This document shows positions 49,487 through 57,739 of a stretch of DNA of 64,000 nt, piece by piece; the stretch's first letter is position 1, and each line of letters starts with the position of its first letter. The stretch spans positions 372,001-436,000 of the forward strand of contig NZ_JANUGQ010000001.1 of NCBI RefSeq assembly GCF_024756275.1, read 5' to 3'. Position numbers and translations under genes: made by a program. A model generated the notes under the pieces. That model was not told where the DNA came from. It searched no databases and saw nothing but the letters and a program-made list of their open reading frames with translations. Source of the stretch: Streptomyces pyxinae (lineage in GTDB: Bacteria; Actinomycetota; Actinomycetes; Streptomycetales; Streptomycetaceae).

Positions 49487-50509
49487 CGCGCGGCCCCTTG
49501 ATGCCGACCGGCCATTGTCCGGGTGGGGTGGGTCATCTGCGTTCTCTCCTTGATGTGTGGTCGCACAGGACGGGACGGTTGGCCCTCCCGCGGCGTCGGC
49601 TCCGCGGGTGGGCGCGAAGGTCTCAGGGGCCCGGCCGGGACGGGGCCCCGGCCGGGACGGCCATGGCGTGGAGCAGCAGGCCGAGCGCGGCGGGACCACC
49701 GGACCGGCGCCGCCCACCACCTCCGGAACCGGGGCCGACGAGGTGCCGTGCTCCCCGCCGGTCCCGCCCGCCGCGACCCCGCCCGCGCCGGCCGCCGGAA
49801 AGCACGCCCGCAGCTCGGGGCCGTACTCGCTGACCAGCAGGGGGATCCCGCAGAAGCGTTTGGCCAGCGGCCCCGGCAGCGTGGCGGGGCCCGCGGAGTC
49901 GGCGTGGCGGAGATCGACGCCCGCGAGCCCGTCCTCGCCGTACCAGTCCAGTCCGAGGGGGGTCAGCGCGCGGGCCGGTCCGTCGGCCGCGTCCAGCAGG
50001 TCCGCCACGGTCGCCCCGAGGCCGCTCCGGCGCGCGCGGGGCGCCCGGCAGCCCGCCTCCAGCACCCGGAGCGCCGTCCCGGAGCGGAGCGCGCCGCCCA
50101 GTCCGCCGTACTCCCCGGCCGGCTCCGCCAGGCCGTACGGCGCTGCGGCGAAGCCGCTCTCGTCCGAGCCGCGGACGGCGCCGACCAGTCCTTCCCACAG
50201 AGCCGCAAAGCGCGCCCGGCCGCGCCGCCCGGGTCGCCGCCCCGGGCGGGGGCGCCGCCCGCGTGGGCGTCCGCCGGCCGGCTCGCACACCCGCCCGGGG
50301 CGGTCCGGCGCCCGGAGCGCCGCGGTGCGCACCCGGCGGACCCGGGGCGGCAGCGGGACGAACCCGGCGCTCTCCTGCCGGGTGTTCCGGCTGAGCGCGC
50401 AGACCTCGAACTCATGGTGCGCGAGCCCGCGCACGAGCCGGTCGCACCAGGCCGTGGCACCACCCGTCGCGAACGGATGGCCGCCCCCCGTGAGCAGTCC
50501 GACGCGCAT
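49487..50509 (-). pseudogene. Truncated PelF-type glycosyltransferase, in frame with the epimerase
   Basis: From the ATG at 50509 (AGGGG seven bases upstream) about 240 residues resemble the N-terminal half of PelF/DUF3492 GT4 glycosyltransferases: MRVGLLTGGGHPFATGGATAWCDRLVRGL, HEFEVCALSRNTRQE, LDWYGEDGLAGVDLRHADSAG and IPLLVSEYGPELRA. The similarity stops near 49795. The nucleotide-sugar-binding C-terminal domain is missing, and the frame continues through Gly/Pro/Ala-rich sequence without a stop into the epimerase. A deletion or frameshift is the simplest reading. If translated, a 662-residue PelF-N/epimerase fusion would result. An assembly error is possible. Confidence 0.65.
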
Positions 50510-50589
50510 GAACACACCCCTGATCTCCCTTGTGCACGGCCGCCGTTGGCACGGCGACTCGCAGCGGGAAGAAGGTAAGCGGATCGGGG

Positions 50590-50623
50590 GGTGGCGCGAC
50601 GGACGGTTGTCCGTCGCGCCACC
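50590..50623. terminator. Perfect 15-base hairpin downstream of DUF3152
   Basis: GGTGGCGCGACGGAC (50590-50604) pairs with GTCCGTCGCGCCACC (50609-50623) over a GGTT tetraloop. It lies between the DUF3152 stop and the PelF-like start on the same strand, so it separates the two transcripts. Confidence 0.7.
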
Positions 50624-50746
50624 GGAAGGGGTGAATGCACGTAACTTTCGCCCACCGGGCGCGTTCGGTGGCGCTATGGAGCGGCGCTACTACCCTGGGT
50701 GGAACTGCTCGCCCGGGTCAACCAGTCGGCCGACCCAGCCGACCCG

Positions 50747-50774
50747 CCGATCGACCGGCTGATCGGTCGATCGG
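50747..50774 (-). terminator. Hairpin abutting the DUF3152 stop codon
   Basis: CCGATCGACCG (50747-50757) pairs with CGGTCGATCGG (50764-50774), immediately after the stop codon at 50775-50777. Together with the hairpin at 50590-50623 it probably ends the transcript. Confidence 0.6.
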
Positions 50775-52277
50775 TCAACTGCTCGGATAGACCCAGGGGT
50801 TGGGGCGGCAGGCGATACCGTCGAGCTTCAGCGACTTGGTCTGCTGCTGCATCACCGGGGCGAGCGCGCCCGGCGTCCGGCAGGAGACATGGTCGTGCCC
50901 CAGCCGGTGCCCCACCTCGTGATTGATCAGCATCTGCCGGTAGGGGTGCATCGCCTTGGCGCCGAAGGTGACCGAGCCCTGGGCCCAGCGGTAGGCGTTG
51001 ATCATCACCCGGTCGGTGGCCGCCGAGTCGCAGGAGACGTTGTCGACCGTGGTGTCCAGGCCCGACTTGGCGCACCAGACCCCGGTGGTGCCGGGGCTGG
51101 CCAGGGTGATCACGAAGTCCGGGGCGCCGGTGGCGACCCGCTCGAAGGTCATGGCACCGCCGTGCGCCCAGCTGCGCTTGTCGTTGAGGGTCCGCTGCAC
51201 GGCGGTGGCGAAGAGCTTGCCGTCCAGGCCGAGCCCCTTCTCGACGTCCACCCGGTAGCGCACCTTGCGTCCGGTGCCGGGCGCCTTGTCGAAGCCAGGG
51301 ACGGCGGTGAAGGCCCCGGAGCCCTTGAGCTTCGGGTCGAGCGGGAACTGCCGGCTCATCAGCTGGGGGTACGTCGGGGCGGGCAGAGCCGGCGCAGGCA
51401 GGGGCGGGGCGGGCCGTCCGTCGGAGCGGGAGGCCGGGCCGTCCGCGCCCTCCCGGCCGGACGCCTCGCCCGCCGCCCGGTCGGCCCCCCGGTCCTGTTC
51501 GGCGCCGGTCACCTGGCCGGCCACGACGACGGCGAGGACGGTGGTGACGGCGGCGGCCGCTATGCCGGTGATCGTCCGGCCCTTGCCGGCCCCCCGGGGC
51601 GCCGGATCCTTGTCCGTCGCCACGCCGTTCGCGCCGGAGCCGGGCGGCGGCGGCGAGGAAGCGGACCGGCCGGCGGCCTGCGCGGCCCCGGGGGTCCCGG
51701 CCGCCGGGGCCGTGGTGGCCGGCCGCGCCGGAGCGTCCCCGGCCGCCCCGGACGACGCTCCCCGGTCGGCCGGGGACGCGGCGCCGAAGGCCGCGAGGTA
51801 CTCGCGCCGGGGCCCGGGCACCCGGGCCGCCGGAACGGGCTTCGGACCGGAGCCGTCTGCCGGTTTCCGGCCGGTGGCCCCGGCGGAGCCGGACGCGGGT
51901 ACGGCACCGCCGCCGCCTCCGGTACGGCCGCCGGGCCGGGCTCCGGAGGGGCGGCCGTCGCCACGGGCGCCCCAGCCGCCGCCGGGCTCACGCTGCTCGG
52001 GATGACCGCCGCGCACCTCCCGGGCCGCCTCCTCCGGGGCCCGGGGCGTGCCGTGCGGCGGGGTGCCGTCGGACCGGCCGCCCCTGCGCCGTCGGCCGGT
52101 GCCGGGCCCGGCGGCCGGTCCGGCGCCCTGCGGGGCCCGGCTCCCGGCCGGGACGCCCTGGTACGCCGGGGCGGCCGGCTCGCCCGCTCCCTCGGAGCCG
52201 GACGCCTCCGGCTCCGCCGGGCCGGCCGCGGCCGGGGAGCCCTGGGGCGCCGGGCCCCTGCGGCTGTGTCGTCCCAC
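50775..52277 (-). CDS. DUF3152 membrane-anchored zinc-metallopeptidase-like protein
   Basis: The 500-residue protein begins GRHSRRG and has a disordered Pro/Gly/Ala/Arg-rich cytosolic part (about 1-225), one membrane segment (about 232-252, ITGIAAAAVTTVLAVVVAG) and an extracytoplasmic DUF3152 domain (about 300-500). The domain contains HEVGHRLGHDH (about 450-460), a clear HExxHxxGxxH metzincin-type zinc site, and four Cys (WCAKSG, NVSCDS, VSCRT, GIACR) that could form disulfides. It is the relative of Rv3207c. The GTG at 52277 starts it, eight bases after the hydrolase stop, so the two genes form a unit. Substrate unknown. Confidence 0.87.
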   Translation of the reverse strand: MGRHSRRGPAPQGSPAAAGPAEPEASGSEGAGEPAAPAYQGVPAGSRAPQGAGPAAGPGTGRRRRGGRSDGTPPHGTPRAPEEAAREVRGGHPEQREPGGGWGARGDGRPSGARPGGRTGGGGGAVPASGSAGATGRKPADGSGPKPVPAARVPGPRREYLAAFGAASPADRGASSGAAGDAPARPATTAPAAGTPGAAQAAGRSASSPPPPGSGANGVATDKDPAPRGAGKGRTITGIAAAAVTTVLAVVVAGQVTGAEQDRGADRAAGEASGREGADGPASRSDGRPAPPLPAPALPAPTYPQLMSRQFPLDPKLKGSGAFTAVPGFDKAPGTGRKVRYRVDVEKGLGLDGKLFATAVQRTLNDKRSWAHGGAMTFERVATGAPDFVITLASPGTTGVWCAKSGLDTTVDNVSCDSAATDRVMINAYRWAQGSVTFGAKAMHPYRQMLINHEVGHRLGHDHVSCRTPGALAPVMQQQTKSLKLDGIACRPNPWVYPSS

Positions 52278-52285
52278 GCCCCGGA

Positions 52286-53413
52286 TCAGCTCCCGCCGTT
52301 GTCGTCGTCGCCGGCGCGGTGGCCGCCGGTCTCGCCACCACTGTGGCCGTTGTCTCTGTGGCTGTTGTCGCAACCGCTGTCGGCGCCGTCGAGGGGGCCG
52401 CGCCCGCTACCGCCGCCCTCGCCCCGCACGCCGTCCCCGCGCCTCTGGCGGGCACCGTACTCCTCGAGCAGTTCCCGTACCGCCGCGGCGACCGTCTCCG
52501 GGTACTCCATCATCGCCACATGGCCCGCGTCCGGCAGCGTCAGCAGCCGGGAGTCCCGGAAGGCGAGGGCGGCCCTGCGCGCCATGCGGTACGAGACCAC
52601 CCGGTCGCGGCCGCCGTAGACGAGGAGCGTGGGCGCGAGCACCCGCTCGGCCTGCCGCCACAGTCCGTGCTGACCGCCCAGGGTGTAGGCGTCCACGATG
52701 CCACGGGTGGAGCGGACCATCGCGTCCCAGAAGTAGGGCAGCGCGAGACGCCGCTCCATCTCCGCCACGGCGGCCCGCAGGCCCTCCTCCGAGACCCGGC
52801 CGGGATCGCCGTAGCAGAGCGCCAGGACGTTCCGCACCCGCTGTTCGGCGGTCCAGCCCCTGGTCATCCGGGTGAGCAGCGCGGCCACCCCGGGCACCGC
52901 GAGCATGGCCGTCGGCCAGGCACTGCGCTGGGCCCGGAGCTCCGGAAGCGCGGGCGCGATCAAAGTGAGCGTCCGGATCAGATCGGGCCGGGCCGCCGCG
53001 ACCCGGGTGGTGACGGCACCCCCGAGGGAGTTGCCGAACAGATGAACGGGCCCCCGGCCGCTCGCCTCCAGCAGCCGGATCACGGCCCGGGCGTGAGCGG
53101 TCACCGAGTAGTTGCCGTCGTCGGGCGGCGGGGAGTCCCCGAAGCCGGGCAGGTCCACCGCCTCGCCGTCCACCACGTCCTCCAGCAGCGGCATCAGCGC
53201 CGACCAGTTCTGCGAGGAACCGCCGAGCCCATGGACGTACAGCGCGGGCGGCCGGCCCGTGGGAACCGGCCGGGAGGGGGTCCGGAAGCGGACCGACAGC
53301 GTCAGCCCGGGGAGTTCCACGGTGCGCAGCCGCTCGCCCGGGGCGACCCGTACGGCACCCACGCGCGGTTCCACCGCGGCGGTGACGGATGCGGGCAGCT
53401 CGGTCGAAGACAT
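52286..53413 (-). CDS. Alpha/beta-fold hydrolase
   Basis: This 375-residue hydrolase has the oxyanion segment VHGLGGSSQNW, the nucleophile elbow FGNSLGGAV (Ser about 153), the Asp in YGGRDRVVSYRMA and the His in DAGHVAMMEYPE, a complete catalytic triad. The C-terminal 55 residues are Gly/Asp/His-rich and unrelated to the fold. It has no signal peptide. The upstream TAACAT (53425-53420) ends six bases before the ATG, so transcription may begin at the start codon. It is followed eight bases later by DUF3152. A relative named LipV lies in the corresponding mycobacterial block, though not at the same spot. Confidence 0.87.
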   Translation of the reverse strand: MSSTELPASVTAAVEPRVGAVRVAPGERLRTVELPGLTLSVRFRTPSRPVPTGRPPALYVHGLGGSSQNWSALMPLLEDVVDGEAVDLPGFGDSPPPDDGNYSVTAHARAVIRLLEASGRGPVHLFGNSLGGAVTTRVAAARPDLIRTLTLIAPALPELRAQRSAWPTAMLAVPGVAALLTRMTRGWTAEQRVRNVLALCYGDPGRVSEEGLRAAVAEMERRLALPYFWDAMVRSTRGIVDAYTLGGQHGLWRQAERVLAPTLLVYGGRDRVVSYRMARRAALAFRDSRLLTLPDAGHVAMMEYPETVAAAVRELLEEYGARQRRGDGVRGEGGGSGRGPLDGADSGCDNSHRDNGHSGGETGGHRAGDDDNGGS

Positions 53414-53843
53414 GCGGCAATGTTACGAGACGATCACGCCGACCGGGTGTGGTGGGCGTCACAGATCGTATAGCGCCTGGCGGAGCGGCCTTCTAGGCTC
53501 GACTTGCCAGGAACTCCTGGCACTCCAAGCACGCCGGGAACACCAGGACACCGGCCCCGGGGCGCCGCCCGGCGGCACCCATGAACCGGCCGGCCCCCGG
53601 GCACAAGATCCATGAGCGGCCCGGGTGCCCGGGCCGCCCGGGCCCCGCCCCCCGTGCCGCTCGGGACAGCTTCCGCCCCGGCACGGGGACCACCCGTCCA
53701 CGACACCGGACCCGAGCCGCCGGAACAAGCGCCGGAACAGGTGGAGGCGGGCGAAGACACAGGAAGACAGGTACGCGCGAAAGCCGGTGAACCGGTGAAC
53801 CGGTGAAGAGGCACGACGCGCGACGACAGGTGAGAGGGAGACC
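53414..53843. other. Intergenic region upstream of the small acidic protein
   Basis: The 430-base gap contains the leaderless-type -10 of the hydrolase on the left and, near the right end, three perfect CCGGTGAA units (53784-53807). A TAGGCT-like -10 around 53492 may serve the plus-strand gene. No gene is convincing. Confidence 0.5.
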
Positions 53844-54092
53844 ATGACCGTCGATCCGACCGACCCCGAGACCTTCGAGGAACTGCCCGAGGAAGCCGCC
53901 GCCCCGGAGAGCGTGGGCGGAGCGGGACTCGACGGGGAGACCCCGGAGGCGGATGCCGCCGAACAGCTGGCCGAGCTGCGGCCCCGCTCCGACGATCCGC
54001 TGAGCGAACTGCGCGTGGACCAGGCCAATGAGGCGGACGCCGTGGAGCAGGCACGGGTGGTGGCCCCCGATGACGATGACGACTACCGCTGA
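53844..54092 (+). CDS. Small acidic conserved protein, unknown function
   Basis: The 82-residue product is strongly acidic and probably disordered (VDPTDPETFEELPEE, DAAEQLAELRP, NEADAVEQARVV, ending DDDDDYR). A clear GAGAGGGAG precedes the ATG. I recall similar short proteins at this position in other streptomycetes, but no function is assigned. Its last four codons are the first unit of a 10-base tandem array that continues beyond the stop codon. The length of the C-terminal tail could therefore vary between strains. Confidence 0.75.
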   Translation: MTVDPTDPETFEELPEEAAAPESVGGAGLDGETPEADAAEQLAELRPRSDDPLSELRVDQANEADAVEQARVVAPDDDDDYR

Positions 54093-54120
54093 CTGACGCT
54101 GACCAACGCTGACTACCGCT
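54081..54120. repeat. 10-base tandem array starting inside the 3' end of a gene
   Basis: In exact 10-base register the units are GACTACCGCT, GACTGACGCT, GACCAACGCT and GACTACCGCT. The first encodes DYR plus the T of the stop codon. The array is followed by two 39-base units (from 54127 and 54166) built on GACGACCA...GCCACCGCCGG. Confidence 0.85.
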
Positions 54121-54414
54121 GACGGGGACGACCACGGCCGACGGGTGACGGCCACCGCCGGCGAGGACGACCATCGCCGGTGGGGACCGCCACCGCCGGA
54201 TGAGAACGGCTGTCGCAGGTGAGGACGGATGTCGCCGATTTGGGCAGACTCTCGCCTGAATGGCCGTTTTGACGCCGACCCTTGTGTGATACGCGGCTTC
54301 CGGGCGCGCCCGGTACATGAAATTCTGCGCTCGCACCGCGCGCACCCGGGTTACCCAAAAGTACGATGGCGGACGCGGCGCGCAGCGCCACATGGATCGA
54401 ATTTGGGAGGCGGC
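54093..54414. other. Repeat-containing promoter region of the TetR gene
   Basis: The left half is filled by the 10-base and 39-base repeats. The right half is less GC-rich and carries GGGTTACCC (a 4-1-4 palindrome at 54349-54357) followed closely by TACGAT (54362-54367), a candidate operator and -10 for the TetR gene. No other gene is seen. Confidence 0.5.
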
Positions 54415-55071
54415 GTGACAGCCATCGAGCAGACAGAGGCGGCGCGCCCACGAGGCACCCGTCTGCCGCGCCGAGCCCGACGCAATCAGCTCCTGGGCGC
54501 GGCCCAGGAGGTTTTCGTCGCCCAGGGTTACCACGCGGCCGCGATGGACGACATCGCCGAGCGGGCGGGCGTGAGCAAGCCGGTGCTGTACCAGCACTTC
54601 CCCGGGAAGCTGGAGCTCTATCTCGCGCTGCTGGACCAGCACTGCGAGTCGCTGCTCCAGGCGGTGCGCACCGCGCTGGCGTCCACCTCGGACAACAAGC
54701 TGCGGGTGGCGGCCACCATGGACGCCTACTTCGCGTACGTGGAGGACGAGGGCGGCGCCTTCCGGCTGGTCTTCGAGTCGGATCTCACCAATGAGCCGGC
54801 CGTCCGCGAGCGCGTGGACCGGGTCTCGCTCCAGTGCGCCGAGGCGATCTCGGAGGTGATCGCCGAGGACACCGGGCTCTCCCGGGAGGAGTCGATGCTC
54901 CTCGCCGTCGGCCTGGGCGGTGTGTCGCAGGTGGTGGCCCGGTACTGGCTCTCCAGCGAGTCGTCCATCCCACGTGACAAGGCGGTCCAGTTGCTGACCT
55001 CGCTGGCCTGGCGCGGTATCGCGGGCTTCCCGCTGCACGGCGCGGAGGGCCAGGGACACGAAGCCCCCTGA
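54415..55071 (+). CDS. TetR-family transcriptional regulator
   Basis: This 218-residue repressor has an N-terminal helix-turn-helix (about residues 20-65; NQLLGAAQEVFVAQGYHAAAMDDIAERAG and VSKPVLYQHFPGKLELY) followed by a typical all-helical ligand domain without low-complexity inserts. The GTG at 54415 follows GGGAGG by four bases. It lies immediately upstream of the DUF3107 gene, as Rv3208 lies beside Rv3208A in M. tuberculosis, so the pairing is old. Its ligand and regulon are unknown. A GGGTTACCC palindrome upstream is a candidate self-operator. Confidence 0.9.
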   Translation: MTAIEQTEAARPRGTRLPRRARRNQLLGAAQEVFVAQGYHAAAMDDIAERAGVSKPVLYQHFPGKLELYLALLDQHCESLLQAVRTALASTSDNKLRVAATMDAYFAYVEDEGGAFRLVFESDLTNEPAVRERVDRVSLQCAEAISEVIAEDTGLSREESMLLAVGLGGVSQVVARYWLSSESSIPRDKAVQLLTSLAWRGIAGFPLHGAEGQGHEAP

Positions 55072-55333
55072 GTCACCCGGCCGAGCTTCCTGAGCCACCC
55101 GGCCGGGACACCCGGTCGCCGCCGGGGCCACGGGCGCGCCGGGAAGCGGCCCGGCCGTCCGGCCCCCGGCGAGCCCTGTTCGCTCCCGGGCGATCCGTAT
55201 GCGCTCCCGGGCGGTCCTTGTTCGCTCCTGGCGTGCGGCATCCGCCCGTGGCCTGTGCTCTCTCCGGGTTAATGTGTGCAGCGTACGGCGCGGGCGACCG
55301 CGCCAACGCCGACCGTTTCGAAGGGACATAGCC

Positions 55334-55561
55334 GTGGAGGTCAAGATCGGCGTGCAGCACGCGCCGCGGGAGATCGTTCTGGAGAGCGGGCAGTCTGCCG
55401 AGGAGGTCGAGAGCATGGTGGCGCAGGCGCTCTCCGGCACGTCGAAGCTGCTCAGCCTGACGGACGAGAAGGGCCGCAAGGTCCTGGTGCCGGCCGACCG
55501 GATCGCCTATGTGGAGATCGGCGAGCCGGCGGCGCGGCGAGTGGGCTTCGGCGCGCTCTGA
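55334..55561 (+). CDS. DUF3107 small protein (TB9.4-like)
   Basis: This 75-residue protein begins VEVKIGVQHAPREIVLES and ends VPADRIAYVEIGEPAARRVGFG, the compact alpha/beta layout of the actinobacterial DUF3107 family (M. tuberculosis Rv3208A). It has no catalytic motif or membrane segment. AAGGGAC lies seven bases before the GTG at 55334. The family is widely conserved next to a TetR gene, but its role is unknown. A 16-base hairpin follows. Confidence 0.9.
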   Translation: MEVKIGVQHAPREIVLESGQSAEEVESMVAQALSGTSKLLSLTDEKGRKVLVPADRIAYVEIGEPAARRVGFGAL

Positions 55562-55932
55562 GCGGTCGCCGCACGGCGCCGTCGCCGCGCGTCGGCACGG
55601 ACGCCGCGTAACGGAACAGCACGGCCGAGGGCCCGGCGGGAGGACCGCCGGGCCCTCGGCGTACGCGCGGAGCCCCGCGCGCACCATGGATACGGCCGGG
55701 CCCCCGCCGGATCGGCCACGGGGGGCCGCGCCCCGCCGGATCGGCCACGGGCCGCGCTCCGGCCCCCTTCCAGCGGGCCCGCTCCCGTCCCCCCTCCTGC
55801 GGGTTTTCAGCAGGCCGGAGGGCGAGCGAAGGCCCGTCCGGCACGCCCGGCGGGAGGGTTGTCAGGCACGTATGCCGGGTAGGACCGGCAGTGACCGTTC
55901 TGCCCGCCCCGCCGTCCGCGAGGTGATGATCC
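55562..55932. other. Intergenic region with terminator and direct repeat
   Basis: The 371-base gap holds the DUF3107 terminator (55624-55660) and an 18-base direct repeat CGCCGGATCGGCCACGGG (55705-55722 and 55734-55751). No gene is evident. Confidence 0.6.
55624..55660 (+). terminator. Terminator after DUF3107
   Basis: A perfect 16-base stem (55624-55639 with 55645-55660) encloses GAGGA. Confidence 0.8.
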
Positions 55933-56205
55933 GTGGTGTTCTGGGAAGCTCTCGGCTCCGTCCTGCTCGGGCTCGCGTTGTCCTGGGCCGGCATGCGCCG
56001 GCTGGCCGACCGGTTGCCCTCGCCGCGAGTGGTCCTGCTCGCCGGCCCCCTGGGGACTCTTTTCGGCGCGCTGCTCACCCACGCGGCCCTCGGCCCGGGC
56101 CATGCCGCCGTCACCCTGATCGGCGCGGTGGCCGTGGGTGCCGTGGTGCTCTCCCTGCTGCTCCGCCCCGCGCCGCCCCGCCGCCTGCGCCGATCAGCCG
56201 CGTAG
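55933..56205 (+). CDS. Small membrane protein, unknown function
   Basis: This 90-residue, very hydrophobic protein has about three membrane segments (ALGSVLLGLALSWAGM, VVLLAGPLGTLFGALLTHAAL and AVTLIGAVAVGAVVLSLLL) and a basic tail (RPAPPRRLRRSAA). GAGGTGATG lies upstream of tandem GTG codons at 55933/55936. The family is not recognised, though similar short membrane proteins occur at this position in streptomycetes. Confidence 0.7.
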   Translation: MVFWEALGSVLLGLALSWAGMRRLADRLPSPRVVLLAGPLGTLFGALLTHAALGPGHAAVTLIGAVAVGAVVLSLLLRPAPPRRLRRSAA

Positions 56206-56562
56206 GCGCCGGCCGGCGCCAGGCCCGGGACTCCGGGCCGTGATCACGCCCCGGCCGCCGGGCCGCACGGGACCGACAGGCGGATCGACGAACCGACCGC
56301 CGGGCCGACAGACGGATCGACGCACCCACTGCCGGACCGACTAATGGATCACCGGACCGGCTGCCGGAGCACCAGGCCGACTGCCGGGCCGCCGGGCCGA
56401 CCGCGACGACCGTACGCCCGCCCCTCCCTGCGGCGCCCCCGGCCCCCGCAGGCGCTCGGGGCCGCGCGGCAGCCGGATCCCAGGGACGGAGTGGACGGAT
56501 CGGCCAGCCCCCTGAAGAGACCCTGAAAAGGCCCGAAGAGGCCGGGCGGGATCGGGCGAAGC
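56206..56562. other. Intergenic region with 32-base tandem repeats
   Basis: The gap between convergent genes contains three in-register 32-base units (56272-56367) and a partial fourth. No gene or clear intrinsic terminator is seen. Confidence 0.65.
56272..56387. repeat. Three tandem 32-base units plus a partial
   Basis: Units begin at 56272 (ACCGACAGGCGGATCGACG), 56304 (GCCGACAGACGGATCGACG) and 56336 (ACCGACTAATGGATCACCG), each ending in GCCGG. A 20-base partial unit follows to 56387. Confidence 0.8.
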
Positions 56563-57297
56563 TCAGGCGGCGAGGCCGAGGGCGGCCATGCGCTTGGTGT
56601 GGGCCTTGGTGATCCGGGAGAACATCTCCCCGACCGCCGCCAGGTCGAAGCCGTCCGCGACCCCGCCGACCAGCATCGTGGAGAGCGCGTCCCGCTCCGC
56701 CACCACCCGCTGGGCCTGGGAGAGCGCCTCGCCCATCAGCCGGCGCGCCCAGAGCGCCAGCCGGCCGCCGACCCGGGGGTCGGCCTCGATGGCGCCCCGG
56801 ACCTTCTCCACGGCGAAGTTGCCGTGCCCGGTGTCGTCCAGCACCGCGAGCACCAGGGCGCGGGTGTCGGAGTCCAGCCGGACCGCGACCTCGCGGTAGA
56901 AGTCACTGGCGATGGAGTCGCCCACATAGGCCTTGACCAGGCCCTCCAGCCAGTCGGACGGGGCGGTCTGGCGGTGGAAGTCGTCCAGCGCCCGGGCGAA
57001 CGGCTCCATGGCGCCGGTCGGCTCCGCGTCGATCGCGGCCAGCCGGTCGCGCAGCCGCTCGAAGTGCTGGAACTCGGCGGAGGCCATCTTCGCCAGCTCC
57101 GCCTTGTCACCGAGAGTGGGCGCCAGCTTGGCGTCCTCGGCCAGCCGCTCGAAGGCCGCCAGCTCCCCGTAGGCGAGCGCGCCGAGCAGGTCCACGACGG
57201 CCGCCCGGTACTGCGGGTCGGCGGAGGCACCGGCCCAGTCCTGGGCGGCGATACCGGTCGGTCGGTCGGCGGCAGTGGCGTTGTCAGACGTCTCCAT
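56563..57297 (-). CDS. Ferritin-like-fold protein (MiaE-like superfamily)
   Basis: The 244-residue helical protein resembles the actinobacterial ferritin-like family that includes Rv3210c. Di-iron-type ligands are suggested by ALAYGELAAFERLAEDA (Glu near 47 and 51), ASAEFQHFERLRDRL (Glu and His near 74-77) and the later VLDDTGHGNFAVEKVR. The ligand set is not complete enough to be sure it binds iron. There is no Shine-Dalgarno; TATTGT (57310-57305) ends seven bases before the ATG at 57297, so the mRNA is probably leaderless. It diverges from the DEAD-box helicase. The function is unknown; tRNA hydroxylase or oxidative-stress roles are possible. Confidence 0.8.
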   Translation of the reverse strand: METSDNATAADRPTGIAAQDWAGASADPQYRAAVVDLLGALAYGELAAFERLAEDAKLAPTLGDKAELAKMASAEFQHFERLRDRLAAIDAEPTGAMEPFARALDDFHRQTAPSDWLEGLVKAYVGDSIASDFYREVAVRLDSDTRALVLAVLDDTGHGNFAVEKVRGAIEADPRVGGRLALWARRLMGEALSQAQRVVAERDALSTMLVGGVADGFDLAAVGEMFSRITKAHTKRMAALGLAA

Positions 57298-57739
57298 GGA
57301 GCGCACAATAGCCCGCCCCGGTGACCCGGCACGGGGCCCCCGGGCGAGTGTGACCTCCCCCTCCTTGTGAATCGGCCCATTACACCTGCGCGGTTCCGGG
57401 GTACAGTGGTATTGCGCCTGCTGGGTGTACGAAGACGACGGACACGGCAGCCCGGCCGATCGCGAAGCGGTCGCTCCCGGACGCCGGCACCGTTCCCGAC
57501 GTACTCGGCGGGCCATCTCATGAATGAGGATGCCCGGTCGGTGGCCCGATCGGCTCCGAACCGACAGCCCTGCGTGCGCGTCGTCGCACGCGAGGGATCC
57601 CTCAGCGGTATGGCGCTGGAGCGACGGACGTGGTCCTGTGCCACCCGGCCGTGTCCTGGACGGACCGCCGCCGGAGCAACCGGCGCGGTAAGACCCCCGG
57701 CGTTCGCCCCATGCCGCGTCTCACAGAAGAGGCAGCACC
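57298..57739. other. Long leader region of the DEAD-box helicase
   Basis: The 442-base gap contains a promoter (57380-57407), then about 325 bases of structured leader. Hairpins include GTGCG...CGCAC around 57572-57587 and the palindrome GAGGGATCCCTC (57592-57603). A 10-codon ORF (57711-57743, peptide MPRLTEEAAP) overlaps the helicase start. Confidence 0.6.
57380..57407 (+). promoter_or_regulatory. Candidate promoter of the DEAD-box helicase
   Basis: TTACAC (57380-57385) and TACAGT (57402-57407) are separated by 16 bases. This places the transcription start about 325 bases before the helicase start codon, an unusually long leader for this genome. Confidence 0.5.
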
